Shown: positions 1 through 10,974, counted from the first letter of the stretch. The stretch is DNA of 35,611 nucleotides from Chara braunii (GCA_003427395.1 BFEA01000994.1:220977-256587), one strand, 5' to 3'. A program made the numbers and translations. The notes: generated by a model not told the origin, from the letters alone.

Positions 1-1040
1 GAGATTCCCTTTTATCCTTTGCTTGTTGGAGATTTTCTATGGTTGGACGTTGTAGTCCGTGGCAGCCGTCAAAGTCAAACCCCTTGACTTTCGCCNAGAC
101 CCGGAGTGAGGCTCATTTCCAGGGCCGCAAGAAACGACTGTCACCACAGGTATGGACCTGTGCACCACCCGCTCTGCATAAGGTGCAGAAGAGGGTGTGT
201 GATCTTCAACCGCGCATGGCGGTTGTCCAGCGTCGAGAGATTAACCCTCAAGGCACGTGTCAGCCGACACTTGAGTGTCGAATGCGACCCTCGAGATTAA
301 CGAGGACCGCACGAGGGTGGGTACTACATAGTACACCATCATTGCGATTGCTTGCGTACGCTTGCATCGCGAGTCGATATGAGTTAGCCCTGCGACCACG
401 CGGTTATATATTAAGTCTCGCACGCGACGCCTATCCGATTTCCGCGTCGGACAGTTATGGGATGGCTACCGAGGGGCTAGGAGTGTTGTCACGTTGTTTA
501 TGTTGTGTCGTTTTGTGTGCGTATGTGTGTGCGTGTGTTTTATTGTTGTGTTCGTAAGTGGTGTGCGCGTGGTGTGTAGGATACGTCCTAGTCGACCGAC
601 GACGAGTCGCGCTTGGGACCTCAGCCCCCCAAGATGTCGGCTCGCGTGCGGGTCCGATAGGCGTATTACCGTGCGTACCCCCTATGCTACAGCGAACGAG
701 AAAACGCCCTCGGCTGGTCCACCTCTGCGATTGCAACTGATTAGCTTTCGTACTGTGGACTGGTAGCTCGACGGGGATACGCCCACCAAAGGGAGGTGAC
801 AGCTCCCGTAAGGTGGAGGTAAGTCGTGCCTCGCGTAGGCCCTATCCTGTCGTAGGGGTTCGGGAGAGGTATGGCTGGCGCACTCGGCCAGAGCGGCCTA
901 AGGAAACTCCACTTATGTGTTTGTGAGAAGGATTTAAACCAACTCCTGCGTGACGCGGCCGGGAGGGTTCCGCGCTGCCGTGGTGCGGTGCCTGACCGAT
1001 GCGCTCGACAACGGCCTAGCATTTGTAGGCCGTAAATGCA
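1..1040. other. LTR- or promoter-like non-coding DNA, unidentified
   Basis: No supported gene. The stretch is GC-balanced, with a TATA-like TTATATATT at 404-412, a GT-rich run at about 515-550 and a hairpin CGACAC-TTGA-GTGTCG at 265-280. The composition and the single TATA motif resemble a retrotransposon LTR or 5' leader, but there is no second copy in the window and no PBS or polypurine tract, so this is only a suggestion. Short ORFs here have no recognisable domains and overlap each other on both strands. Confidence 0.25.
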
Positions 1041-1250
1041 ATGAATATTCCAAGTCTCTGACAAAATTTAGATACAAACAGGAAATCGACTTCAACAAAA
1101 AAAATCAAGGTCGGATTTTTTCCCGGACGACAGGGGTACCGGACGTATGGGGGAGACGTCCGGGGGAGACGGCCGGCCCCCGGACCATTGGTAACCTAGG
1201 TTTAGAAGTTCAATTACTCAGATACATGGAATACAGGTGATAAGGAATTA

Positions 1251-1855
1251 AAATCAGAGACAAATTGAAAAAAAACGTGAAACAAGAGGATCCATGGATG
1301 CGAGATTCTTTGTCACGACCAGAGCACGAACTGGAAGAACCATAATTGAAGCACTAAAAGAGAACCTTCGGCCACCTCCATGACGGTCATAACGAAAATT
1401 GCAAGAGATTTCTTTAAGGATTTATATACATAACAAACTTCCACAACTCCGAAAGAACAAAGGTCAATTGAAATAAAATAATTATTATTTTTTTTTTAAT
1501 CTCACTTAAAAGATCCATCACGGATGCTCAAAGGTTGGAAACGAAAAATCCACTAACCAAAGAAGAAATCTGAAAAACTACAATTTTAATGGAAGAAGAG
1601 AAAACATCTGGTATAGATGGTTTGTCCAAAGAATTTTGGGGAACAATGTGGGATTTCATTTCCCAAGACCTCATTACCTTCTTTTCAGCAGTATGGATCT
1701 CGAGGGATATGGGATAAATTGTTAGTCAAGGGGTTCTCACTCTCCTGTATAAAAAGAGTGATAAATGTAATATTAGAAATTACGGCCCCATCACACTTCT
1801 TACTGTTGTATAAAAACTACTGGTTAAGGTTATGGCGGATAAAATGCTCAAGGTT
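1251..1855 (+). pseudogene. LINE ORF2 fragment, upstream of RT core
   Basis: Degenerate 5' part of a non-LTR retrotransposon ORF2. In three frames one can read, in order, a segment ending ...RTIIEALKEN (to about 1372), then TKIARDFFKDLYT (about 1393-1431), then the RT entry block with EEEKTSGIDGLSKEFW (about 1593-1640) and a segment like LLYKKSDKCNIRNYGPITLL (about 1744-1803). The A(R)DFF-DLYT, GIDG and NYGPITLL blocks are characteristic of LINE reverse transcriptases. Stops and frameshifts are frequent, so the copy is old. The frame ...KMLKV at 1840-1854 is cut by a DNA transposon and resumes exactly at 3583. No endonuclease domain could be recognised upstream, so the 5' limit is approximate. 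Confidence 0.8.
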
Positions 1856-1960
1856 GCGTAGCATTCTGTTTGTGTTCAGTCACTGAACGCAAACGTTTGG
1901 GACCGAACGCGAACGGGTCACAAAACCCACCGAATGCTTTTATTTTATTTTTTAATATAT

Positions 1961-2510
1961 AGGGGTGGGGGGGGGGGGNGGGGGNGGNGAAGGAGGAGAA
2001 ATATATGGCGGGAGCAAGAGGATATGAGGGGGAGGAGGAGGAGAAGGAGGAGAAAGATATGGCGGGCGAAGGAGGAGATAAGGGGGAGGAGGAGGAGGAA
2101 GAAGAAGAAAATGAGGAAGAGAGGAGGAGGGGGAGGAGAAGGAGGAGAGCGATATGGCGGACGAAGATGAGGGGGAGGAGGAGGAGGAAGAAGAAAAAAC
2201 AAAGGAGGAGAGGAGAAGGGGGAGGAGAAGGAGGAGAAAGATATGGCGGGCAAAGATGATAGGGAGGAGGAGGAGAAGAAGGAGAGGAGGACGACGACAA
2301 AGACGGAGAAGATATCGCGGCCAGCAGAGAGGATGAGGATGAGAAGATATGGCGGGCAAAGATGAGGGGGAGGAGGACTGGGAGGAGGACGACAAAGAAG
2401 AAGAAATGGAGGAGGAAGACGAAGAAGAAGAAGAAGAAAAAAAAAAAGAGGAGGAAGAGGAGGAGGGGGTAGATGTAGGAGAGGAGGAGGACGACGATAG
2501 GATCTTGACA
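1961..2510. repeat. Purine tract, (GGA/GAA)n, left array
   Basis: About 550 bases of nearly pure purine on the plus strand, mixed GGA, GAA and GGGA units broken by a recurring AGATATGGCGG(A/G)C motif (for example about 2055, 2150, 2240 and 2345) that gives an imperfect higher-order unit of roughly 95 bases. The Ns at 1979, 1985 and 1988 fall in the G-run at its left edge. Long open frames here (Glu/Arg on one strand, Ser/Pro/Leu on the other) are by-products of the composition. Confidence 0.9.
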
Positions 2511-2514
2511 TATC

Positions 2515-2515
2515 G

Positions 2516-2558
<43 letters not shown>

Positions 2559-2622
2559 CCAAGATCCTATCGAATTAATTGATTCGATGGGATCTTCGAT
2601 AGATCGATTGGTCGATTGATTG

Positions 2623-2657
<35 letters not shown>

Positions 2658-2684
2658 CAATTTGATTGATTGATTGATTGATTA

Positions 2685-2726
<42 letters not shown>

Positions 2727-2731
2727 CGGAC
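2515..2731. repeat. Inverted (CAAT)n / (GATT)n array
   Basis: (AATC)n at 2516-2557 is followed, after a spacer containing AAGATCCTATCGAATTAATTGATTCGATGGGATCTTCGATAG-like palindromic sequence, by (GATT)n from about 2614 to 2728. The two arrays are complementary and could fold into a long hairpin. The same arrangement recurs at 14253-14485. Confidence 0.92.
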
Positions 2732-2756
2732 AAAAAAAATAAATAAAAAAAAATGG

Positions 2757-3226
2757 GGGAGGAGGAGACCGTTAATACGAGGAGGAGGAGAAGAAGAAGA
2801 ATACGGGGAGGAGAGGACTTAAAGGAGGAAAATAAGAATATGAGGATGAGGAGGAGGGGGATTACGAGGCGTAAGAATAAGAACAAAAAAAAATAAAAAT
2901 AAAAAAAATTGGGCGCTTGCTGACGTGGCAGTCGCGTGTTGGTCAGTGGGAGGAGGAGGAGGAGGAGAAGTACAGCAGGAGGACGACGACGGGGAGGAGA
3001 AGGAGGAGGAGGAGGAGGAGGAGGAGGAGGAAGTACAAGAGGAGGACAACGACGACAGGGAGGAGGAGAAGGAGGAGGAGGAGGAGGAAGTACAGGAGGA
3101 GGACAATGATGGGGAGGAGGAGGAGAAAATACAGGAGGAAGACGACGACGACGGGGAGGAGGAGGAGGAGAAAGAGCAGGAAAGGAAGGACAAGGAGGAC
3201 GAGGAGGACGAGGAGGAGGGGGCTGA
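2757..3226. repeat. Purine tract, (GGA)n with GACGAC, right array
   Basis: A second purine-rich block, mostly GGA and GAA triplets with interspersed GACGACGAC, interrupted at about 2880-2945 by an A-rich stretch. From 2945 on, units of the type GAGGAGGACAACGACG-GGGAGGAGGAGAAG repeat about every 45-60 bases. It forms the right half of the transposon interior. The open frames it contains are compositional. Confidence 0.88.
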
Positions 3227-3572
3227 ACACCTACCACGACGATGACGTGCTCCCTGCGAGGTTGAATCGACGTCAATGATGGCGTCCGCTGCGCGGTTAG
3301 GAGTTGTGGGGATACACACACACACCTGGCCGATTCGAATTCGAACGCGGGGCCAGGTTACCCCCATCCACCAGGCCGCCCGCCCAAACCCGCCCCAGGG
3401 CCCCCCACCTGCCCCCCATATCCTTCCCAGGGCCGGTAACGCCCGTTGGGCGAACGTGTTCGTAGGCCTTGGAAAGGCGTTCATGCGAATACGTTCACTT
3501 CCCGTTCGGGCGAACGGCTGAACGTGTTCGGACGTTCAAAAAACTTTCGAACACATTCGATGTGCTACGCAG

Positions 3573-6357
3573 GCTCAAGGTTATAAAGGATATCATCCAT
3601 CCAGCCCCAACCAGGTTTATTAGAAGAAGGAATATTCAAGACAATATCCTGTTAATCAATGAATTGGTCAAAGTTTCAAGACAATCCAAACATAATGCAA
3701 CCTTCAACTTTATAGACTTCGAAAAAACTTATGACCATGTAGATTGTTTTTTCTTCAACAAATGTCTTGAGAAAATGAACTTTGGACCCTGCTTTAGAAG
3801 ATGGATAAAAATTATGCACCAAAACAGAACCACCAGGGTAACTATGAATGGCAATATAACTCCCCCAATCAGCCTTTAGAGATTTGTCAGACAAGGGGAT
3901 CCGTTAGCCCTCTTTTTATTCATTACATTATGGAAGCGTTAGCAACCAACCTGAATCATCACAAACACATTAAAATCCAACTCACTTTCATTCCTGAGGA
4001 TGCGATTCCATTGTGTTCCCTGTTTGCAGATGACCTCTCATTGATAGTAGATGCAACAAAAAAAAACATGAAGGCAATCCAGACATTGATGAATAATTTA
4101 TGCAGATTATCTGACAAGAAGGTTAATTGGGGAGAGAAAACCATAGGCTAGTGGATCCACTATCAAGGAGTCAGGCCACCGGAAACTCCCAAAATCACAT
4201 GGCTTTCCCTAGATACCCCCATCAGAGTCTTAGGCATCTCCCTATCAGTTGAAGGTATACCAAAATCAAATAATGAATGCATAATGTATCATGCCATACT
4301 AATTTGGAACGATGAAAAAACAAACACACCTCCATCATGGGTCGCTCCCTAGCCATCAACAATGTGGTTATGTCGTCAATATAATGGTACAAATCTGTCA
4401 TTTGGACCCTCGATAACTCAGCGGCCAATCTATTCCAACAACAACTCAGGGCACTTCTCTGGAGGGGTAACCATGATTACAAAAATGTTATTAGCAGAGT
4501 GGTCTGGTCTTCAATAATCCAACCGAGGTCGAAAGGAGGGTTGGGGATCATTGACCAAGCCATACAAGCCATGACGCTTTCAATCCAATGGATTAAGAGG
4601 CTTGTCTTTAATCGTCAGACCCCTTGGAGTGCCCTGGCATGAGAACAAATAAGGAGACTGGGCCCACAGACTGCAGACTCAATTGATTTGGCAATGTGGT
4701 TATAAAATCGTTCATGATCCATCCCGCAATACACCTCCAAGGATCAGAATGAGAAAGGTGGAACTGATAGAGAGACGGTCAAACAAGACATCAGACAGGA
4801 CTCATTCTGACCCATAATCCTTAAAACGTGGAGGAAACTTTTCCTGCCTGACAAACACCTTCCCCAAAGATGGAAAAAAATCAGCAGGCAACCACTTTTC
4901 AATAATGAATGGATTAGGGATTCCCTCGGTTTCACCCTGCATTGTAATGAATCACCATGGAAAGGGTGGATAAGACAAGGAATTACAAGAATCAAAGATA
5001 TCTGGGATACAGACACCAATGATTGGATCTCTCCCAAACTTCTACACAACGAACTTAAACATTGTTATGGAGTGGAGGAAAACCTAGATAAATTAACAGA
5101 GTTAATACCTCTTGATCGCGTAAGAATTCTCAAGAAAGGAAAAACACTCAAGGAAAGTGAGTGGGTTACCCTCCGTTAGGACCCTCATTTGGGAGGAAAT
5201 ATCATACTTCTTTCCTAAGACAAAGAGACCCTAATCTCCCTTTTCAAACTAAAAGAGGACAAAAAGGTTTCCCACTGCCCAGATAATGAAACAAAATGGG
5301 TATCAATATACAAGATATTTAAGATTAGAGTCCTCAAAATCGACTTGACTACATGGCTGACTTTTAGACATTCAAGCCCTATCGAGGACTTACTATTAGA
5401 TCTAGCCACCTGAACATGGAGAACAAATACAAACCTGAAAAGGAATTACAACTGCTTCTTACACACCCTCTCGGTTAAATCAACCTACCGGATGATCAGA
5501 CCAAGGATTAATTTGAAAGATTTAAGTCCAGATGGCAACATTTAAATTTTTGCAAGGATGATTTAAGTCCGATCCAATGGTTCAAAATTGTAAGATTCAA
5601 ACCATCTAAAACTGCCTCATTGCAATGGCAAACAAAACATCTTTGCCTTCCTACAAAAGACTGGTTAATAAATAAAACCTCCCTAGAAAAATGAGTCATT
5701 GAGCCTTGGTGCAAGCTATGCAAGACCGTTTTTCCGAGTAGGAAAATCTCTGAAACTATAAAACACATATTTATAGCATGCCCTGGGGCGGTCTGGCTTT
5801 GGAGGTGGTGGGACTGCATCTGGGACCATCTAGAAACACAAGCTCAATGGTCGTGGGGTTTGAAAGCAATTCTGCTAGAAAAATGGAACCCTAAGCAATC
5901 TGACAATTACACACATAATTTGTTTATTATGGTAAGGCGAGCAACTCTCTGGGCCACACGGCAAAAAAATGTACTTTTGATTGGGAAGGAGTTAGGCTGG
6001 ATGGCCCGGAATTCACCGACAATACCAGACAACAAATTCAAACTGACATATCTACTCATTGGGACAACTTTAAGGAAAAAAATCAATTTAATTCCTCAAA
6101 AGCTGATATAGGCAAATCAATATAAAAATTCAGTGGAGATTGACTTAGGGGGTTAAAAGGGGGAAATTGAAATGGTGGAATGGGAAGGTGAGGAGCGAAA
6201 AGAAGGAGAGGAGATCATCAGAAATTACAGGCCAAAGTTCAACGAATGGACCGTGGTGGATCCATCAATCCCCCTCCGCCCGATGCAAGAGTTTCCCAAT
6301 CCATTCCTGCCACCCCAAAACTTCATTGTCCCACTTTTTTGGTATGGTGTTGTCTGA
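3573..6357 (+). pseudogene. LINE ORF2, RT palm to C-terminus
   Basis: Continues the frame broken at 1855. Recognisable parts in order: the FIRRRNIQDNILLINEL block (about 3619-3669), FNFIDFEKTYDHV with the motif-A aspartate (about 3703-3742), RQGDPL(S/A)PLF (about 3888-3918), the catalytic LFADD (4020-4034), KVNWGEKT (about 4120-4140), the WRGN..Y post-RT region (about 4460-4480), and the C-terminal RT zinc finger with CKLC (5710-5721) and KHIFIACP (5761-5784). The last in-frame stretch is 6172-6357, which I take as the ORF end. Function when active: target-primed reverse transcription of its own RNA. It carries dozens of stops and frameshifts (for example TAG at 4150, 5178 and 6109), so it is long dead. 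The clade is not resolved beyond L1/Jockey-type LINE with a zf-RVT. Confidence 0.85.
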
Positions 6358-7100
6358 CCAGTAAGAAAAGGAAGAGTAATCTAGGGATACGTCCTTAGCA
6401 GGGTGAAGAGGGCGAAGAGAAACTTTTCCCTCTCGTATTCCTGTTATTTAATATCAAGGGAGGCTGGATCCGACTTCCAGCAGGTGCAGCTCAAGGTTGG
6501 TTCTACATTGCTTAAATCCCGGTAGGTTGACAAAGTACAGTTCAACTTTTTTCGATTTTTTGGTGCAATAGGATGCTTACTACAGCCTTAGATTGTATAA
6601 CCAATAGTGGGCCTGGGAGGTAAAAGGGGCAGGTGGGGGAAGGAAAGAACTAGTTTTTTGCACGAGGTATCTGACGCCTGGTTCAGGGTGAAGAGATTCT
6701 CTCCCTTCTTCCAATATCCTGCTTAGTCAATCCTCTGGTTTCCAGGACAATCAATGCTGACAATATTTCTCACTCCTTTTTTTCCCGATATACTCCAAAT
6801 TCATTTTATATATAGGACACTGGACCCGTTTCCAAGTAGGTGATGCTCCCCACCAATAAATGAAGCCTCTCCCATGGTGCTAGTGGTGTTTGCTCCTACC
6901 AGCACCACTATCACTGGAGGGGGTGTTTCTTCCCCCCCCCCCCAGAAAAAAAAAGAGTTATAATTGGGCTATGGGCCAAGATACAGTTTTGAATTGCAGT
7001 TTGGGCAATGTATACAACCCAGCTTTTCGGCCAGGTAGGCTGCAATTGTGAACTGTACCTTAACCTATAATGCAATTATAACTTTTTTTTGTGACTCTAC
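6358..7100. other. Non-coding; possible LINE 3' region
   Basis: No gene seen. It directly follows the LINE C-terminus and could include its 3' UTR; a short A-run after a C-run (6933-6955) might be a degenerate tail, but no target duplication is visible. A small AGTGGTG...CACCACT inverted repeat lies near 6884-6911. Confidence 0.35.
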
Positions 7101-7104
7101 TAAA

Positions 7105-7260
7105 GTTACCCCCCCCCAATTTTTTTTTTTTTTTTTTTTAATAGGAACAAGGCTCCAATCTATTCGTGGGGAGCAACACGTGCTGGGAACCCGGGCCAGC
7201 GTCCCATATGGAAATTTACATAGAATTTTGAAAGTTTGATATACCGAGGCCATTACCCGG
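7105..7260 (-). mobile_element. Possible short retroposon with poly(A), minus strand
   Basis: An uninterrupted run of about 18 T (roughly 7122-7139) follows a C-run. On the minus strand this is a poly(A) preceded by about 120 bases containing CCCGGGTTCCCAGC, which loosely resembles a pol III B box. That would fit a SINE inserted on the minus strand. No A box, second copy or target duplication was found, so the call is weak. Confidence 0.2.
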
Positions 7261-8660
7261 CTTTGGCTAAGAAAAAATTGAGCTACTTAGAAAACTACTA
7301 CGACAAACTTCAGAAATAGGCAAAATTCAGAAAACGACTTAGAAACCCCCCATCAATCCTCTTTACCTCACTCCGGCAAGACTTACTGCAGTAGAGTCAC
7401 CATCTTCGTTGTTGTTGTACCCTATTTCCATCCTACGAGCTAGCCCCCTCATTTGTAGGACGCTTGATATCCCACCATCTACTTCTCCCGCTCACCTCGT
7501 GTTTGAAACAATGCTATTAGGAAATGTATGCGAAACAATTGAGATGCCAGGGCAATTACCCGGCTTTGGCTGAAGAATCCTAAAAACACATGGGGATAGT
7601 CACAAACGGAGCACCACAAAAGTTATCAAAATACTCAAAGCCTTCAGAGACCCCAAACCCTCCACGACCCTCCAACTCTGTTTTATTTATTGTCGGGCTC
7701 TTCCAGGCCTCACACCCCCACCGTGCTAGGTTACAAGGCAACACGACTCACCCCAACTCCGACCAGCGTCGTCCCGACAGTAACCCTTGGTTGTAGTAAC
7801 CCTTGGTTGTCCCTTGGAATGCTCAACCCAAAGCATCCGCAAATCTCTCTACCAGGCCTCATGCTCCTGCTATCAACAGGTTACAGGGCAACACCCGAGT
7901 ACCGACCAATGTTGTTCTGGCGTCGGACAGCCACGGATCCATAAGCATAACAACATCAGAACAGTCTACAGTGAGTTGCTAGGAGCCCCAAGAATCCCAG
8001 AGCAATCTTAAAACCACCGGGAGCAACCGAGAGCAGCAGACTTTGATTAAAAAAGGAGTAAGAATCAACTAAGATTATCCGGGAACCGACATCAAGAAAA
8101 CCACATTACCCCAGTGCTATTCAGCATTCCGGCCTACAACTACCCAATCCTAGATACCAAGCTCTACCAGGCCTCACATCTCCAACCGCTGGGTTACAGG
8201 GCAGCGCAACCCGCCCCAACTCCGGCCAGCGTCATCCTAGCAACAACTCACGGTTAGCCACTGGAATACTTTCCACCCTTGGCAATTCCCTAGATCTCTC
8301 TACCAGGCCTCGAACCCCCGCTTCACTCAGGTTACAGGGCAGCGCCACCAAACCCCAGCTCCGGCCAGCGTCGTTCTAGCATCCGACCAACCGTGAACCA
8401 TTGAATATGATGGTATTAGCTCGTTGTCAAACGATCCACTAAACATCATCGCAGCCATGGTTTTAAGTTGTCTAGCTCCCTTCCCGCACTGGTCATGCTT
8501 GACGCACCCAAAACACCTAAGCACTCCCCCTTAATCCTACTCCGACAAGACTCGTCACAACGGAGCCATCATCTCGGTTGCTGCTATGCCCTAATCCCAT
8601 CCTACCAGCTAGCCCCATCGCCAGCAAGATGCGTTGTATCCCTCTGTTAACTCACCCCTG
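7240..8660. repeat. Field of diverged direct repeats
   Basis: Several sequence blocks recur in the same orientation. Block 1: ATTACCCGGCTTTGGCT near 7250 and 7553. Block 2: ACTCCG(G/A)CAAGACT... through CTAGCCCC near 7372-7450 and 8538-8610. Block 3: CTCTACCAGGCCTCA...GGTTACAGGGCA...CTCCGGCCAGCGTCGT near 7698, 7850, 8161 and 8299, four copies of roughly 75-80 bases at spacings close to 150 or 300. The copies are too diverged for a young satellite. No coding function is evident; the ORFs here are short and lack domains. Confidence 0.65.
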
Positions 8661-9960
8661 CCGATGCGACCCCAACATGGAGGGGAAAGTTAAAGAATTG
8701 TACCCAATCCGAGTGAGTCTCTCCACAACCAGTGCGAAAAAAAGTACTAAAATTTAGGGTTTCAGACTCCACTCAGTCCATCAATCAGAACATTCAATTT
8801 CTATACGTCGAAAACAGAGTTTTCATCGAACAATCAGGGATTTTAAAATTGGGAACAAAATTTAGTAGCATACTTTCACAATCCAAAATCAGGAACATAC
8901 TATTGTAAAATTATCAATTAAAGGATTACCGATTATGAAGTCATTGCGAATCAAGAGTCGAGAGATATCATTGAGCAGAATTGGAAAAACGAAGTCAAGG
9001 ATCAAGAACAACCACTTAGGAATTGAAAATTCGCAAAAACAGAGAAATACTATTGGAAGAAATTTGAAGTTGATTAGGAATTTATCAAACAAAAAATTCA
9101 GGCGAGAACATAGCAATTGACCTACTCAAGCCTACAGAATGGTCATCCTCAAGAAGAAATTAGAAACCATGATCTAATCCAGAGAATCTTTTGAGATAGT
9201 GGGGCGAGGACTATTGCCTATGAAACAGATCTTCGTGACACCCACCTCTAAGTGGATGATACTGACATCCGCTGAATCAAGATCCTAACAACGTCCATCG
9301 CTTTCGCTGATTCTTCAAAAAATCTCCCACCGCTATTGCCATCTTTAACTTCGTCGCCCTGGTCGCCACATGATGCAACTCTCCTCCTTCCGCCCAAACT
9401 CACCTCCCACCACCTTCGTAAGAGAGGAACAACATCTCCCCTCCCCTGCTGGCCGCTATGCTAGGCAAACCCTAGCAACGACTCTTTTGCCAGCCTACGA
9501 AGGCACCAACTGGGCACCCCCCACCTCGAAACACCAAGTGGACTTAGCGGAGGGTGTCATAGTGCGTCCTTGCCAAACCCAGCGACGAGTTCCATGAAGG
9601 GTTCAAGCAACAAAGGTGTTGCAAATGCCGCTCAAAACGAGAAAAGAGAGGGGCGGAAGGAAAGGAGTTATGACGAAGGCACGCACCACGAACCGAGCTT
9701 GCTTCCTTGCCGATGTTGGAGTACGCAAGAGAGATGTGTAGAGGGCCCCACCAGATGTCGTACTTACCTCGCCGTCGTGTAGCCACCCTACAACTCACCC
9801 TCTCCAAACAACCAGCGCCGCCCAAACCCTCCTCCTCAATGCACCGATGCCATCCCACTTGCATCCAACCCTTCCCCAACTTCCAATGTCGCGCCGTACC
9901 AACGTGCCATCGCGCTTAGGGCCGCCAACCAGCTCGGACTGTGCACCGCATTCTGTGCCT
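8661..9960. other. No recognisable feature
   Basis: AT-rich to about 9120, then more balanced. An open frame at 8935-9120 (61 codons, Lys/Arg/Ile-rich) and others at 9370-9597 and 9570-9782 show no domain, no convincing codon bias and no repeat partner. I see nothing here to support a gene. Confidence 0.4.
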
Positions 9961-9965
9961 TGGGG

Positions 9966-9991
9966 GCGCAGCGCTCCCGGTAGCGCTGCGC
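9966..9991. other. Perfect 10-bp hairpin
   Basis: GCGCAGCGCT, loop CCCGGT, AGCGCTGCGC: a perfect GC-rich stem of 10 bp with a 6-base loop. It stands about 70 bases upstream of the fold-back element, separated by a C-run and an A-run, and could be a terminus or subterminal palindrome of an unrecognised element. No function is assigned. Confidence 0.8.
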
Positions 9992-10061
9992 AACCACGGT
10001 AATCGGGAACTCACGTCGGACCCCCCCCCCCAAAACAAAAAAAAAGAACTTTGTATATTCT

Positions 10062-10312
10062 TAGGGAAAAGTTATTAACCCCCCCAAATGGGTGAAAAGT
10101 GCCGCAGGCCCCAAAATGATGTTTGGCATCATTTTTGCAGCCTGTAAAACAGTTTCCTGCCATTTTTACACAGCGGGCATTACCTACCCAACCAGGGTGC
10201 AAAAATGACAGGAAAAGTCATTTTGGGGCCTGCGACACTTTTTGCTCCATTTGGGGATAAATGATTACAAAGGTTTAGTCGCGGGGTGAGTTTATAACTT
10301 TTCCCTATATTT
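10062..10312. mobile_element. Fold-back MITE
   Basis: Two long inverted arms with a short centre. Left arm: TTAGGGAAAAGTTAT (10061-10075) and, after a few bases, AAATGGGTGAAAAGTG, CCGCAGGCCCCAAAATGA, then CATTTTTGCAGCCTG. The reverse complement of 10195-10312 reads ATAGGGAAAAGTTAT, then AAATGGAGCAAAAAGTG, TCGCAGGCCCCAAAATGA, then CATTTTTGCACCCTG. Identity across the aligned arms is high, apart from a ~30-base insertion near the right end. There is no ORF, so this is a miniature inverted-repeat element; superfamily and target duplication could not be set. Confidence 0.75.
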
Positions 10313-10370
10313 TTGGGTGTAAGCAGTGTGACTACGTGCAGTTCCTGGGACGGGCAAATGTCAGGGTTGC

Positions 10371-10425
10371 GATTGTGTCCTTTGTGGACACAATCCGCCC
10401 GCCACGGCCCGTGTGACCACACGGG
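10371..10425. other. Pair of perfect hairpins
   Basis: GATTGTGTCC-TTTGT-GGACACAATC (10371-10395, 10-bp stem) and CCCGTGTG-AC-CACACGGG (10408-10425, 8-bp stem) lie 12 bases apart, followed by a GGTACC...GGTACC pair at about 10424-10453. Possible protein-binding palindromes or the end of another fold-back element; function unknown. Confidence 0.75.
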
Positions 10426-10429
10426 TACC

Positions 10430-10974
10430 CAAATTCGCAAATTGGCGGTACCAAACGCCGCAAATATTTGCTACTTTAGGTCCCCGTGTGAGTATACCTA
10501 TAGTCGGTAACGAATTAGGTCGGTGACCACCCACTCTCTGGTGCTTTGCCTTACTCCACAAGCCCGTGGCACCACTCACCAAGGGCCTCGCCACACCACT
10601 CTTGAAACGGAGAGATTTTTTGTTGCATACCGTAAAGGTGCAGACCAGACCAAGAACCGACCTTTCTCGCCAGATACAAGATAGCACAATGGAAGCCTTA
10701 GATACCAATGATCCGATCAATCAAGCTGCCATGCAGACCAAACATGCATCATCATCATTCCATGGTGTGAAGGGGGATGACGCTCACACGGGAAGAATGC
10801 GTCAGTCCCTGATCATGCATATACGAAGAAGAGGAGGATTAGACGAAGGGGAGGGGGAAGATGGAAATGTCGTCAACACCAAGTCTTGATACAGTCCCAA
10901 ATAATCCCTCACCAAAGGTCTGAATCCCGATGCTGAGTCTGAACCCCAATGTCGTCAAATCCCAATGTCGCCCA
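10430..10974. other. No recognisable gene; unrecognised ORF at 10566-10889
   Basis: A 107-codon plus-strand ORF (10566-10889) has mixed composition and no motif I can name. It is not flanked by any recognisable signal and I would not call it a gene. The rest of the stretch holds nothing I can identify. Confidence 0.3.

Larger units (their letters stand above)
1855..3572. mobile_element. Non-autonomous DNA transposon (MULE-like), inserted in the LINE
   Basis: The ends are inverted copies: TGCGTAGCA (1855-1863) then 7 bases then TGTGTTC, and the reverse complement at 3571 reads TGCGTAGCA, 7 bases, TGTGTTC. Direct repeats GCTCAAGGTT flank it at 1846-1855 and 3573-3582; a 9-10 bp target duplication is typical of Mutator-like elements. 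Removing the insert and one repeat joins the LINE frame as KMLKV-IKDIIHP without loss, so the boundaries are well fixed. No transposase is encoded. The interior is almost entirely low-complexity: purine-rich GGA/GAA arrays on both sides of an inverted CAAT/GATT array, with CGAACG/CGTTCG-rich subterminal DNA at 1875-1915 and 3445-3550. Confidence 0.8.

Noticed and set aside
780-910. rRNA-like appearance of GGAGGTGACAGCTCCCGTAAGGTGGAGGTAAGTCG
   Set aside because: It does not continue into any conserved rRNA block on either side.
1848-3484. Long open frames in all phases of 1848-3484 (Ser/Pro/Leu-rich minus, Glu/Arg-rich plus)
   Set aside because: They are translations of GGA/GAA and CAAT repeats; there is no domain, and the same length is open on several frames at once.
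7240-8660. CRISPR-like array
   Set aside because: Repeats are diverged, unequal in spacing and in a eukaryotic repeat context; no cas genes.
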